From Methylocapsa sp. (GTDB taxonomy: Bacteria > Pseudomonadota > Alphaproteobacteria > Rhizobiales > Beijerinckiaceae), in contig JAFMSB010000011.1 in NCBI GenBank assembly GCA_017353815.1, positions 1-15,851 of the forward strand: a stretch of 15,851 nt of DNA. Direction: 5' to 3'. The notes below the pieces were generated by a model that saw only the letters and a list, made by a program, of their open reading frames with translations, searched no databases and had not been told where the DNA came from. A program made the position numbers and the translations under genes. Shown one piece after another: positions 6,186 to 14,101 of this stretch (its first letter is position 1; each line of letters opens with the position of its first letter).

Positions 6186-7052
6186 TTAGATGGACTTCAT
6201 GTATTTCACGGTGGAGAACATCTTCCCGACGTGCCACCACACGAAATACACAATGATCGAGACGAAGCCGCCGAAGAACGCCGCCACGCCGACCACGTCC
6301 TTACCGAAGGTCCGCATCGTGCCGCGCTCGATAATCCGGATGTACTCGGGCATCGAGGTGCGCACATAGTGATAACCAATGAGATCGGCGACCGTCATGA
6401 GCTGGCCATACTGCTCGCTCGGCAGATGGAACTGCGCGAGGATGACCCAGTTATTGGGATACATCAGCAGCGAGAATCCCATCGAGCCCACGATCATGGT
6501 GATGATCCAGCTCCTGCTCAGCAGCAGCACGATGTCCATGAACAATGCCATCGGGATGAGAGAGGTCGGCCAAATGAGGTTGACCGGATAATAGGTCCAG
6601 CCCCAAAAGTTGACGTAGCGGTCGATCCACTCGCCGACAAGCAGCGCGGCGCAAAGGAAGGTCGCGCCGAACGGCAACCGGTAGTGCACCCAGAAGAAAT
6701 ACTGGGCCGCGGCCGGGAATGTCACCAGCAGAATCGGCACAACGGTCGGCCACATGCGGCGGTCTTTCCAATCTACCCAGAAATCCCAGTCGCCCATGGT
6801 CAGCATGGCATGGACGTGGTAGCCGCCAATCATGATGAGGAACAGGAACACCAGCGCCAAGAGATCGGCGGTCTGGATGGCTCCCGCAGCCTCGGCGCGC
6901 GAAGTGAACGGGGAGGACCCCCCACCCGCAAACGCTATGTTGGGGGCCGCACGCGGCACATTGGCGCCGGCGCCGCCCTCGATTCCTGGCGACGCCAGGA
7001 TCGATTCGGTCACCGGAGCAGCCCCGGTTTTCCCTGTTTTGTTTCGTAGCAT
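6186..7052 (-). CDS. pmoA: Particulate methane monooxygenase subunit A, with extended N-terminus
   Basis: PmoA (288 residues) is the integral membrane subunit widely used as a marker of methane oxidisers. Diagnostic stretches are GGYHVHAMLTMGDWDFW (76-92), WKDRRMWPTV (95-104), GEWIDRYVNFWGWTYYP (140-156), YPNNW (198-202) and VRTSMPEYIR (230-239). About seven hydrophobic segments run through the rest. The family is usually about 247-252 residues; here about 37 extra residues rich in Gly, Ala and Pro precede the conserved FTSRAEAAG (49-57). The start is well supported: GGGAGG lies about 6 bases before the ATG at 7050-7052, and no internal Met occurs before residue 74. These features are PMO-like rather than ammonia-monooxygenase-like. 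It lies 192 bases after pmoC and 75 before pmoB. Confidence 0.98.
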   Translation of the reverse strand: MLRNKTGKTGAAPVTESILASPGIEGGAGANVPRAAPNIAFAGGGSSPFTSRAEAAGAIQTADLLALVFLFLIMIGGYHVHAMLTMGDWDFWVDWKDRRMWPTVVPILLVTFPAAAQYFFWVHYRLPFGATFLCAALLVGEWIDRYVNFWGWTYYPVNLIWPTSLIPMALFMDIVLLLSRSWIITMIVGSMGFSLLMYPNNWVILAQFHLPSEQYGQLMTVADLIGYHYVRTSMPEYIRIIERGTMRTFGKDVVGVAAFFGGFVSIIVYFVWWHVGKMFSTVKYMKSI

Positions 7053-7127
7053 ACTATCCTCCCAGTTACTCCCCCGGACACGGTGGCCGGATCGACAGAG
7101 TAGGTTTCAGTTGGAATGTGTTTTCTA

Positions 7128-7200
7128 GCTCAGCCCTGGCGGGGCCGCCTCCCGGGGCAGGATTGGTCCCGGAAAACGGCCCGCGCTGGTTGGGCTGAGC
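7128..7200. other. Long-range stem-loop in the pmoC-pmoA spacer
   Basis: GCTCAGCCC (7128-7136) and GGGCTGAGC (7192-7200) are a perfect 9-bp inverted repeat enclosing 55 G+C-rich bases. Inside, GGCGG (7138-7142) and CCGCC (7145-7149) form a smaller hairpin. It starts 44 bases past the pmoC stop. Stem-loops between pmoC and pmoA are expected where pmoC message is processed and stabilised separately. Confidence 0.7.
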
Positions 7201-7244
7201 GCCTCGCGATCAGACCAACGGGTCCTCAACACACGAAGCGCTTG

Positions 7245-8036
7245 TTATTCCGCCGGCTCAAGTCCGACGAGATCCTCATGTCCCTGGGCAAGCTCCATCA
7301 TGCGCCCATGAATCTGCAGCACAACGCCGAAGACCGCGAGCGAGAACCAGCCAAAGAACACAAACATCCAGTGCAACGGAGCAACGAACAGTTCCTCCAT
7401 GAACCAGAAGGTGTGGCCCCATTCATTGAGCCCGACGTTCGGGAAGATCATGAACGGGCCAACAAACAGAAGGACATAGGCGATCGACCAGCCCTTGCAG
7501 GCAAAGGTCGGAAGCCGCGTCCTTGCATACATGAAGCCGCCCACGCCGACGACGATATAGAGCGGATAGCTCATGTAGAACTCAATGATGTGGCTCGGCG
7601 TGAAGTCGGTGTCGCGGATGACCGTCATATGCCAGGTGCCATCCTGCTCGGTGAAGAAGCTGGCGCCCCAGTAGATCGCGATGCCATAGCAGAAGATCCA
7701 GCCCAGCAGGGCGAACATGCGGCGCATTTCCTCCCGGGGCTGGACCTGGGCGACATTTGTGTCGCGGGTCTTCCACATCCAGCCGATCAAGGCGAGGAAG
7801 GAGATCAGCTCGACCGGCTCCTCGATATAGAGGATGGTCATCCAATAGGTGGTGAACTCGGGCGCGAAGGAGTCAAGCCCATAGAGCTGGCCAAAGGCCT
7901 GCTCATATATCCGCACGCAGACATAGAAGATGCAGATCGCAGCGGCTCCGAGGATCACCGGTACCCCGTTGAATACGGGCTTCTCGGCAACAGCGGCGGC
8001 TTCGCCTGCGCGTGTCGTTCCTGTTACTAAGCTCAT
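7245..8036 (-). CDS. pmoC: Particulate methane monooxygenase subunit C
   Basis: PmoC (263 residues) is the integral membrane subunit carrying the CuD and CuC copper sites now thought central to methane oxidation. The CuC ligands (Asp156, His160, His173 in Methylococcus) appear as Asp132, His136 and His149 in QDGTWH and FTPSH. The CuD ligands (Asn227, His231, His245) appear as Asn204, His208 and His222 in LNEWGH and APLHW. Hydrophobic segments alternate through the protein as expected. The ATG at 8036 is chosen because GAGG lies 8 bases upstream and the length then fits the family; the frame extends to 8135 but that stretch has no PmoC character. It is the first gene of the pmo operon, which begins downstream of typA on the same strand. 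Confidence 0.98.
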   Translation of the reverse strand: MSLVTGTTRAGEAAAVAEKPVFNGVPVILGAAAICIFYVCVRIYEQAFGQLYGLDSFAPEFTTYWMTILYIEEPVELISFLALIGWMWKTRDTNVAQVQPREEMRRMFALLGWIFCYGIAIYWGASFFTEQDGTWHMTVIRDTDFTPSHIIEFYMSYPLYIVVGVGGFMYARTRLPTFACKGWSIAYVLLFVGPFMIFPNVGLNEWGHTFWFMEELFVAPLHWMFVFFGWFSLAVFGVVLQIHGRMMELAQGHEDLVGLEPAE

Positions 8037-8316
8037 GATACTAGCCTCATAGCTTGATTGGCTTTTCAGCCTCGTTACCACGTGCCAACGCCTGCAGGGC
8101 CTATTGGCCATGCATGCGGCTAGCACTAGCAACACTGCCGGAAAAATATGCGCGGCAAAAAAGAAGGGAAATCGTTTGTTCTTATCGGCTGCAGAGAAGC
8201 TGCTTATAGGCTTTTAAAACCATCGCCTCCCTGGCAGCATGAGCCCAGCACGCGCTTGCGGATTGCAACGTTTTCCAATGGCATCGCCGGAGCCAAAGCT
8301 GCAACATAGACTTGGG
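8037..8316 (-). promoter_or_regulatory. Upstream control region of the pmo operon
   Basis: These 280 bases between the typA stop and the pmoC start must hold the typA end and, most likely, the pmo promoter and leader. I cannot identify a convincing -35/-10 pair. Features seen: dyads GGCC-tatt-GGCC (8098-8109) and GCTAG-ca-CTAGC (8119-8130), a T6 run on the minus strand near 8157-8162, an A+T-rich patch with TATAAG around 8205-8217 (minus strand), and a CACGTG palindrome near 8079-8084. The role is inferred from position. Confidence 0.45.
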
Positions 8317-10137
8317 TCAGGCGCTTTCCCTGGCGCGAAGAGCACGCTTGCGATCGTTTGGGTCGAGGAGCGCCTTGCGCAGCCGGATCGACTTCGGCGT
8401 AACCTCGACGAGCTCATCGTCCTCGATATAGGCAAGGGCCTTCTCAAGCGTCATCCTGACTGGCGGGGTCAGGCGCACTGCCTCGTCTTTACCTGCGGCG
8501 CGAATATTTGTGAGCTGCTTGCCTTTCAGTATATTGACCTCGAGGTCGTTGCCGCGGCTGTGCTCACCGACGATCATGCCCCGGTAGACCTTGCAGCCGG
8601 GATCGATCATCATCGGGCCGCGATCCTCGAGCTTCCACATGGCATAAGCGACGGACTCGCCGCCGTCGTTTGAAATCAAGACGCCCGTGCGCCGCCCGGC
8701 AATCTCGCCCTTCCATGGCGCATAGGCATGAAATAGCCGGTTCATGACCGCCGTGCCGCGCGTGTCGGTCAAAAGCTCCCCCTGATAGCCGATAAGCCCG
8801 CGCGTCGGCGCATGAAAGACGAGCCGCAGCCGCCCGCCGCCCGAAGGGCGCATTTCAACCATCTCGGCCTTGCGCTCCGCCATCTTCTGCACGACGGCGC
8901 CGGAAAATTCCTCGTCGACATCGATCACCACTTCTTCCACCGGCTCAAGAAGCTGGTTCATCGCTTCGTCTCTCTGCGACACGACTTTTGGCCGCGACAC
9001 GCCAAGCTCAAATCCCTCCCGGCGCATGGTCTCGATCAAAATGGCAAGCTGCAATTCGCCGCGCCCAGATACGAGGAAAGAATCGGAGCCTGGCGAGTCT
9101 TCGACACGCAACGCGACATTGCCTTCGGCCTCTTTATAGAGCCTTTCGCGGATTACGCGGCTCGTCACCTTATCGCCTTCGGTTCCGGCGAGCGGCGAGT
9201 CATTGACCATGAATCGCATCGACAAGGTCGGCGGATCGATCGGCTGCGCCCGCAGGGGGTCTTCGATTTCAGGAGAGCAAAGCGTGTCGGCGACGGTGAA
9301 TTTTTCAAGCCCCGCGATCGCAACGATGTCGCCCGCCTCCGCTACCTCAAGCGGCACGCGCTCGATACCGCGGAAGGCAAGGATCTTGGAGACCCTGCCC
9401 TGCTCGGATAAATTGCCAGCGCGATCTAAAACCTTGACCGCCTCATTGGGCCTTATGCTGCCAGAAAAAATCCGCCCAGTGATGAGCCGCCCGAGATACA
9501 GATTGGCTTCAAGCAATGTGCCGAGCATGCGAAAGCCGCCCTCTGCGACAGAGGGCGAAGGGACATGCGCAAGGATAAGATCGAAGAGCGGCGCCATGCC
9601 TTCGTGCGGCCCGTCTGGGCTTAAGGACATCCAGCCTTGCTTTGCCGAGCCGTATAAGATCGGAAAGTCGAGCTGCTCCTCGCTTGCGCCGAGCGCGGCG
9701 AAGAGATCGAAAACCTCATTGACGACCTCGCCAGGGCGCGCGTCCGGCTTATCGATTTTGTTGACCGCAACAATAGGTTTGAGGCCGATCTTCAGCGCCT
9801 TGCCCACAACGAATTTGGTCTGCGGCATCGGACCCTCGGAAGCATCGACGAGCAAGATCGCGCCATCCACCATGGAGAGAATGCGCTCCACTTCGCCGCC
9901 GAAATCGGCATGGCCGGGGGTGTCGACGATATTGATCCTCGTATCCTTCCACGCAATTGAGGTGACCTTGGCAATAATTGTTATGCCGCGCTCCCTTTCG
10001 AGATCGTTCGAATCCATGACCCGCTCGGCGACCCGCTGATTTGCGCGGAACGCGCCGGATTGTTGCAGCAGACGGTCGACGAGCGTCGTCTTGCCATGGT
10101 CGACATGAGCGATGATAGCGATGTTGCGAAGCTTCAT
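8317..10137 (-). CDS. typA: Translational GTPase TypA/BipA
   Basis: This 606-residue ribosome-binding GTPase is related to EF-G and LepA and acts in ribosome assembly and stress or cold adaptation. The GTPase motifs are complete: G1 AHVDHGKTT (10-18), G2 ERGITI (49-54), G3 [11 protein letters not shown] (72-82), G4 NKID (126-129) and G5 GSAK (about 163-166). The rest covers domain II, the EF-G-like domains III and V, and the TypA-specific C-terminal domain, including [22 protein letters not shown] sequence. Length equals the E. coli protein almost exactly (about 607). The ATG at 10137 gives the standard [11 protein letters not shown] start. It is a housekeeping gene immediately upstream of the pmo control region, with no obvious functional link. 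Confidence 0.98.
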   Translation of the reverse strand: MKLRNIAIIAHVDHGKTTLVDRLLQQSGAFRANQRVAERVMDSNDLERERGITIIAKVTSIAWKDTRINIVDTPGHADFGGEVERILSMVDGAILLVDASEGPMPQTKFVVGKALKIGLKPIVAVNKIDKPDARPGEVVNEVFDLFAALGASEEQLDFPILYGSAKQGWMSLSPDGPHEGMAPLFDLILAHVPSPSVAEGGFRMLGTLLEANLYLGRLITGRIFSGSIRPNEAVKVLDRAGNLSEQGRVSKILAFRGIERVPLEVAEAGDIVAIAGLEKFTVADTLCSPEIEDPLRAQPIDPPTLSMRFMVNDSPLAGTEGDKVTSRVIRERLYKEAEGNVALRVEDSPGSDSFLVSGRGELQLAILIETMRREGFELGVSRPKVVSQRDEAMNQLLEPVEEVVIDVDEEFSGAVVQKMAERKAEMVEMRPSGGGRLRLVFHAPTRGLIGYQGELLTDTRGTAVMNRLFHAYAPWKGEIAGRRTGVLISNDGGESVAYAMWKLEDRGPMMIDPGCKVYRGMIVGEHSRGNDLEVNILKGKQLTNIRAAGKDEAVRLTPPVRMTLEKALAYIEDDELVEVTPKSIRLRKALLDPNDRKRALRARESA

Positions 10138-10284
10138 TCCGGATCTGATCCATTCCTGCGCTCGCGCAAGTCAGCAAGGCGTTGCGCAAGCCGCGATGCA
10201 ATTGTTTGGGGTTTTTGCTGCCAGCCGGTCATTTTTTCATATGGGGTGGCATCTTGGAATTTGCAGCATTATGACCCGGGCAGG

Positions 10285-11088
10285 TCAGTGCTTCCAATAA
10301 CTATGGAAGTGATTTACGGGTCCGGGGCCATGGCCGGCGCCGAGCGCGCCGGAGGCCGCAAGAGCCCCATTGAGATAGGTTTTGGCCGCGCTGGCCGCCT
10401 CGGCGAGGGGCAAGCCGCGGGCGAGAAATGCCGCGATCGCCGAAGATAAGGTGCATCCAGTGCCATGCGTGTTGCAAGTTGCGACGCGCGGGGTGGAAAA
10501 CACCCGGCAGGACTCGCCGTCAAACAACAAATCGTCCGATGTTGCTCCTTCCGCATGGCCGCCCGTGATGAGAACTGCTTTTGCGCCGCGCCCATGGAGA
10601 AGAGAAGCCGCGCGGCGCATGCCTTCCGCATCCGGCGCAATGACATGGCCCGAAAGCCGGGCCGCCTCCGGAATGTTCGGGGTGATCAGCGTCGCAAGCG
10701 GAAAAAGGTGCCGGATGATAGCCGCGGCGGTATCGGATGTCGCCAGCGCTTCCCCGCTTGTTGAGGCAAGGACGGGGTCGAGGACAATGAAAGGGGGGGT
10801 GTAATAGGATAGGCGCGCCGCGACCTCCTCCACGATTGCCCCGCAAGCCAGCATCCCGATTTTGACAGCGGCGATCTGGGCGTCCTCGAAGATGGCATCG
10901 ATTTGCGCCGCGGCGAAATCGGCCGGCGGGACATGCAAGCCTTTGATGCCTTGGGTATTTTGCGCGGTTAGCGCCGTAATGGCGGCCATGCCGTTGCATT
11001 CAAGCGCGGCAAAGGTCTTAAGATCGGCCGCGACTCCTGCCCCGCCGCTAGGGTCAAAACCGGCAATCGAGAGAAGGTTCGGAATCAT
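10285..11088 (-). CDS. thiD: Hydroxymethylpyrimidine/phosphomethylpyrimidine kinase
   Basis: ThiD (267 residues) phosphorylates HMP and HMP-phosphate to HMP-pyrophosphate, the pyrimidine half of thiamine. It is a ribokinase-family enzyme: the N-terminal SIAGFDPSGGAGVAADLKTF (7-26) binds substrate, VLDPVLAS is at 102-109, and the anion-hole and catalytic motif HGTGCTLSSA (208-217) carries Cys212 next to the GTG turn. The ATG at 11088 with AAGG about 9 bases upstream gives the normal length; the frame is open a further 340 bases upstream but without kinase character. No other thiamine genes are adjacent and I see no TPP riboswitch upstream. It is on the same strand as typA, 147 bases upstream of it. 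Confidence 0.97.
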   Translation of the reverse strand: MIPNLLSIAGFDPSGGAGVAADLKTFAALECNGMAAITALTAQNTQGIKGLHVPPADFAAAQIDAIFEDAQIAAVKIGMLACGAIVEEVAARLSYYTPPFIVLDPVLASTSGEALATSDTAAAIIRHLFPLATLITPNIPEAARLSGHVIAPDAEGMRRAASLLHGRGAKAVLITGGHAEGATSDDLLFDGESCRVFSTPRVATCNTHGTGCTLSSAIAAFLARGLPLAEAASAAKTYLNGALAASGALGAGHGPGPVNHFHSYWKH

Positions 11089-11462
11089 GGCTCTGACCTT
11101 AGGCCGGCCCGGTTGTGGCGCATGACTAACATCGAAAGCAGCCGATTGTTTAGCGCCGGCCCATCCGTGCTTTGCGGCAAGCTCAGGTTCCTGCTTCCTT
11201 ACTATCGAGGAGCGCGATGCCGGCCAAGCTGGCCGGCCCCGAAACCGGAAATTTTTCTTGCTGCCAAGACTATCTCCGCACTCAGCTCGGGCGTTGGCCG
11301 CACGAGGGGGGAATGTGCCTGGCAGGCATGCGGATTTCTTTGTTCCGGCTAGCCGCTCCGCGCTTGAAAATGCCTCAATCTTTCCCACTTGCTGAAACGT
11401 CACCCGCACCGCTTCGATTGCGTCAAACAACCAAACGCAAAGCTAAGGTTTGAGTGCCGCCG
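11089..11462. other. Divergent intergenic region between thiD and the DUF2948 gene
   Basis: These 374 bases separate two divergent starts and should hold both promoters, though no clear promoter pair stands out. Frames open here have no recognisable protein character. The one structural feature is the perfect palindrome at 11219-11237. A short T-run (about 11250-11256) lies nearby. Confidence 0.4.
11219..11237. repeat. Perfect 8-bp palindrome upstream of thiD and the DUF2948 gene
   Basis: GCCGGCCA (11219-11226) and TGGCCGGC (11230-11237) are perfectly complementary around AGC. It sits in the divergent promoter region, 130 bases from the thiD start, so it could be an operator or a leader hairpin. 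No regulator can be named. Confidence 0.5.
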
Positions 11463-11948
11463 ATGACGGACCTTCCTCCGCTGATTGCTTTTGACGCCGA
11501 TGATCTTTCTGTCATCGCCGCAAATTTGCAAGACGCTTTGGTGCGGGTCACGGATATGACCTTTCTGCCGCATTCGAAACAATTCGCACTGGTGGCTTCG
11601 CGTTTCGATTGGCTCAACGCCGCCAAGCCAGGGCGGAAGCCTTGTTGCGAGCGCTGCCGCACCGGCGTGCTTTTCGGCCGGGTGCTCAAGGTTTCCTGCC
11701 GCGGTTTTTGCCGCCGGGATGGCGGCGAGGTACTTAATCTTCTCGACATCGCCTTCCGGGAAACGGCGCCGCCCGCCGGGACCGTGGAGTTGATATTTTC
11801 GGCTGGCCGGGCCCTGAGGCTTGAGGTTGAATGCCTGGAAGCTGAAATTCGCGACCTCGGCCATCGCTGGAAAGCCCGCGCCACTCCCTGTCATTTTGTT
11901 GGCGGCTGGTGGACAATTGCCGCCCCTGTGGCGCGCGGGACACAATAG
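11463..11948 (+). CDS. DUF2948 family protein (alphaproteobacterial, function unknown), cysteine-rich variant
   Basis: This 161-residue protein resembles DUF2948, a small uncharacterised family found in alphaproteobacteria. The segment DADDLSVIAANLQDALVRV (11-29), a central basic region and a C-terminal LEVECLEAEIRDLG (120-133) followed by a His/Trp-rich end (HFVGGWW, 144-150) fit the family. Unusually, cysteines cluster at 61, 62, 65, 79 and 83 (CCERC...C...C), plus 124 and 143, which could form a metal site. No signal peptide is present, so it is cytosolic. In many alphaproteobacteria the family lies beside murA/hisD; here it does not. The ATG at 11463 is taken by family pattern; an in-frame GTG at 11454 has AAGG 5 bases upstream and would add three residues. 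Confidence 0.85.
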   Translation: MTDLPPLIAFDADDLSVIAANLQDALVRVTDMTFLPHSKQFALVASRFDWLNAAKPGRKPCCERCRTGVLFGRVLKVSCRGFCRRDGGEVLNLLDIAFRETAPPAGTVELIFSAGRALRLEVECLEAEIRDLGHRWKARATPCHFVGGWWTIAAPVARGTQ

Positions 11949-12053
11949 GCGCAATTTTCTGCCACGCGATGCTCTCCCGGGAGCTTGGGCTTGCTCCAGC
12001 CCTGCTCGCATGCGAAGATTACGCTGCCGCTCCTAGGACCACGGAACGCATCA

Positions 12054-12314
12054 ATGACCTTTTTGAAGATTGCCGTTGCGGTAACCGCCTTGTGCCTGGG
12101 TTTGCTCTTGCCTGGAACCCCGCAGGCCCGGCCGGTCGGGACCGTGAACTGGATGCCCTTTTTTGCCCAGCCTTATCCTTTCGGCTTCGATTACCGTCCA
12201 CCGCCGATGCAATGTTACGACATTCAGGAGGTTCAGACACCGGCCGGACCCATGATCCAACAGATTTGGACCTGTGACGGCGGCGGCGAGGCACGGGTGC
12301 GGGCAAGGTATTGA
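12054..12314 (+). CDS. Small secreted hypothetical protein
   Basis: This 86-residue protein has a clear signal peptide (basic start, hydrophobic core 5-20, predicted cleavage after PQA at 25). The mature part of about 61 residues is rich in Pro, Tyr, Phe and Trp (for example MPFFAQPYPFGFDYRPPP, 34-51) and has two cysteines, Cys54 and Cys74, likely a disulfide in the periplasm. I do not recognise a family. The ATG at 12054 has only a weak ACGGAA upstream; the frame stays open to 11985 but that part is not signal-like. It converges on the transglutaminase-like peptidase gene with 43 bases between stops. Confidence 0.65.
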   Translation: MTFLKIAVAVTALCLGLLLPGTPQARPVGTVNWMPFFAQPYPFGFDYRPPPMQCYDIQEVQTPAGPMIQQIWTCDGGGEARVRARY

Positions 12315-12326
12315 CCGCAGCCAGGC

Positions 12327-12350
12327 CCCGGTTCCATCCGCGCTACCGGG
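12327..12350. terminator. Hairpin between two convergent genes
   Basis: CCCGGT (12327-12332) and ACCGGG (12345-12350) form a 6-bp stem with a 12-base loop between the stop at 12314 (+) and the stop at 12358 (-). Placement suggests a shared terminator, but there is no proper T-run after the stem in either direction. Confidence 0.3.
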
Positions 12351-12357
12351 AAAATCT

Positions 12358-12984
12358 TCAACGCGAAGCTTCTGGTGTGGCGTGTTCGTCGGGATTTTCA
12401 ATTAAAACCCAAAAATTGGGATTTTCTTGCGACTGCCGTTTGACGAAGCGGTAGCCCGTCGCAAACCAAAGTTTTATCTCGTCCGTCAGATTATCGAGAA
12501 TAAAATCGCCGCCGCTGGTCCTGACGGTCAAAATGGCATGGCCTTGATCGTTGCGATCTTTTGCGATGGTCATTAGAAGAGCTTGGCGGGGAAAGCCCTT
12601 CTGCATAAGTATCCGGCGCTTTTCGAGCGCATAAATCTTGCAATCGCCTTTTCCATCCGCCGGGTAATCCCAGTGATCGATCCGCGTCCCCCAATGATCG
12701 AGGTTTGAGACCGGCTCGATCGCGGAATTGACCGCTCGATTGACCGTGACCAACGCGCCCCAGGCCGAAGCCGTAAGATCCGCATTCGTTGGGGCGAGGG
12801 GCGGCAGGTTGCATTCTTGCGGCTGACGCGAGCAAAAATCCATCCAGCCGAAAGGCGCCGAGGTCCTGCCGCCCGTCGTCGCGAATCTTGCCATGGGCGG
12901 TGCGCCCGCCGGGTGCTCTCTGCAAACCAAGCTAGCTGAGGCAAGAGCAGCTGCCCATGCGGCGCAAAAAATCCTGTTCCTCAC
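12358..12984 (-). CDS. Bacterial transglutaminase-like cysteine peptidase (BTLCP / DUF920)
   Basis: This 208-residue exported protein of the bacterial transglutaminase-like cysteine proteinase family (PF06035) is common in alphaproteobacteria and related to LapG-type periplasmic proteases. The catalytic triad can be read as Cys115 in KGDCKIYALEKRRIL (113-127), His149 in GHAILTVRT (148-156) and Asp164 in FILDNL (161-166). Conserved family positions include the early FGWMDFC with Cys51 and Cys58, and INxAVNxAI-like VNRAVNSAIEP (81-91). The signal peptide is at 1-28. The GTG at 12984 is chosen because AAGGA lies 8 bases upstream and it gives a normal signal sequence; the frame runs on to 13074 with basic, unconvincing residues. 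Substrate unknown; no LapD partner or adhesin is visible nearby. Confidence 0.88.
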   Translation of the reverse strand: MRNRIFCAAWAAALASASLVCREHPAGAPPMARFATTGGRTSAPFGWMDFCSRQPQECNLPPLAPTNADLTASAWGALVTVNRAVNSAIEPVSNLDHWGTRIDHWDYPADGKGDCKIYALEKRRILMQKGFPRQALLMTIAKDRNDQGHAILTVRTSGGDFILDNLTDEIKLWFATGYRFVKRQSQENPNFWVLIENPDEHATPEASR

Positions 12985-13135
12985 TGCTTCTGTCCTTGGC
13001 CGCGAGGGACGGGTTTTCCTGCGGCCTTCGCGTTTAGGGAGGCAGCTTAGCGCCAGCGGTTTAGACTTCCGCAAATCGAACTGTTAAGATGCAAGCAAGC
13101 GATTTTGGTAGGGCCTTCGAGCAAAGGGCGAAAGC

Positions 13136-13969
13136 TCAGTCCCACGGCAAAGGGTGGCGGTGAGGAGGCTGCAGCAAAACGGGGGGGCTTGGCGGGTCGA
13201 ACCAGCGGAATGCAAATAGCCCGAAAAGAAACCCTCCGATATGCGCCTGCCAAGCGACGGCCGCATTCTCGATCCCCGCGGGGCCGGGAGCAATGCCGAA
13301 GAGGAAATTTGCGAGGAACCAGAAGAAAAGAAAACTGACGGCGCTGCGGTTCGAGAAAATGCCGCGCAAAGGAAGCGCTGGAAGCCGGTAGGCAAAATCG
13401 TCTTCCCGCCGGACCGAAAAACCTAGCTGGGCGCCCAGCGGCGCTCCTGGCTGGAAGACGAATCTTACGGCCGCCCCCATGACGCCCGAGACAACCGCCG
13501 AAGCACCAACCACCGGCTCCAAATTGGAGGGATGGGTGAGATAATGCGCGCCCGCTCCGGCAATCGCCCCCAAGGCGCAAAATAGCAGAAAGCGCAGGGC
13601 ATGAAACCGTCGCGCAACGGCCGAGCCAAAAGCAGCGAACCAGATCGAGTTTACCGCAATATGCAGCCAGCTGCCATGCAGGACCGCATAGGTGAGAGGC
13701 GTCCACCATAGCGGCTTGCCGTTGCCGAGGAAAAATTCTCTCGCCTCTGCCCGCGATGCGAGGTCTTGCGGCAGCCCAGCAAAATCTAGCGTGCCGCTAG
13801 GGTCGAACGCGTAAGTAAACCGGCCCGGCACGAAGGCAAAATTGCGGAGGATCTCAAGAAAAGTTTCAGGCGAGACGGATTGGCAAAGGCCTTCGATCAT
13901 TATGAGGAGCGCAACGATCCAAAGGACCGCGGGCGGCAGATTAAAGATTCGCTCTCTATAGCGCTGCAT
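13136..13969 (-). CDS. Rhomboid family intramembrane serine protease
   Basis: This 277-residue rhomboid protease cleaves membrane proteins within the bilayer. The catalytic dyad is visible: Ser157 in GASAVVSG (155-162) and His243 in AHIGGFLFG (242-250). The structural HxxxN motif (His103 to Asn107, in WLHIAVNSIWFAAFG) sits in the second core helix. An extra N-terminal helix is at 13-30, with a loop of about 60 residues before the core. Between the Ser helix and the His helix lies an unusually long loop (about 172-208), larger than in GlpG-type enzymes. The proline/histidine-rich tail (258-277) is cytoplasmic or disordered. The ATG at 13969 has AGG about 8 bases upstream. It is divergent from the phosphatase gene. 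Its substrate is unknown. Confidence 0.93.
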   Translation of the reverse strand: MQRYRERIFNLPPAVLWIVALLIMIEGLCQSVSPETFLEILRNFAFVPGRFTYAFDPSGTLDFAGLPQDLASRAEAREFFLGNGKPLWWTPLTYAVLHGSWLHIAVNSIWFAAFGSAVARRFHALRFLLFCALGAIAGAGAHYLTHPSNLEPVVGASAVVSGVMGAAVRFVFQPGAPLGAQLGFSVRREDDFAYRLPALPLRGIFSNRSAVSFLFFWFLANFLFGIAPGPAGIENAAVAWQAHIGGFLFGLFAFRWFDPPSPPVLLQPPHRHPLPWD

Positions 13970-14101
13970 GCTCGAGCCTGTTCCGGGGCGGGGCTAACAG
14001 CTAGCCGATTGGGACGGGGATGTCAGCCGCTCCCGCAGCGTGGCGCCGCATTCCCCTGTGCGCGAACCGCCGGGCCAGAGGGCGCGGCCAGATCTGGGTG
14101 G

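Noticed and set aside
5391..7049. 552-codon open frame on the + strand
   Set aside because: It is antisense to pmoB and pmoA, whose protein families are unmistakable; its translation is His/Arg/Asp-rich shadow sequence without domains.
7116..8030. 304-codon open frame on the + strand
   Set aside because: It lies opposite pmoC and has the low-complexity charged composition of a G+C-rich antisense shadow.
8073..8087. Possible sigma-54 promoter before pmoC (minus-strand TGGCACG)
   Set aside because: The -24-like half fits, but the -12 position has CG rather than GC at the required spacing and no TTGCA-like sequence follows.
11089..11300. TPP riboswitch upstream of thiD
   Set aside because: Neither the CTGAGA nor the ACCTGA-type conserved core is present on the minus strand before thiD.
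11400..12011. 203-codon open frame on the - strand
   Set aside because: It is antisense to the DUF2948 gene, which matches a family; this one does not.
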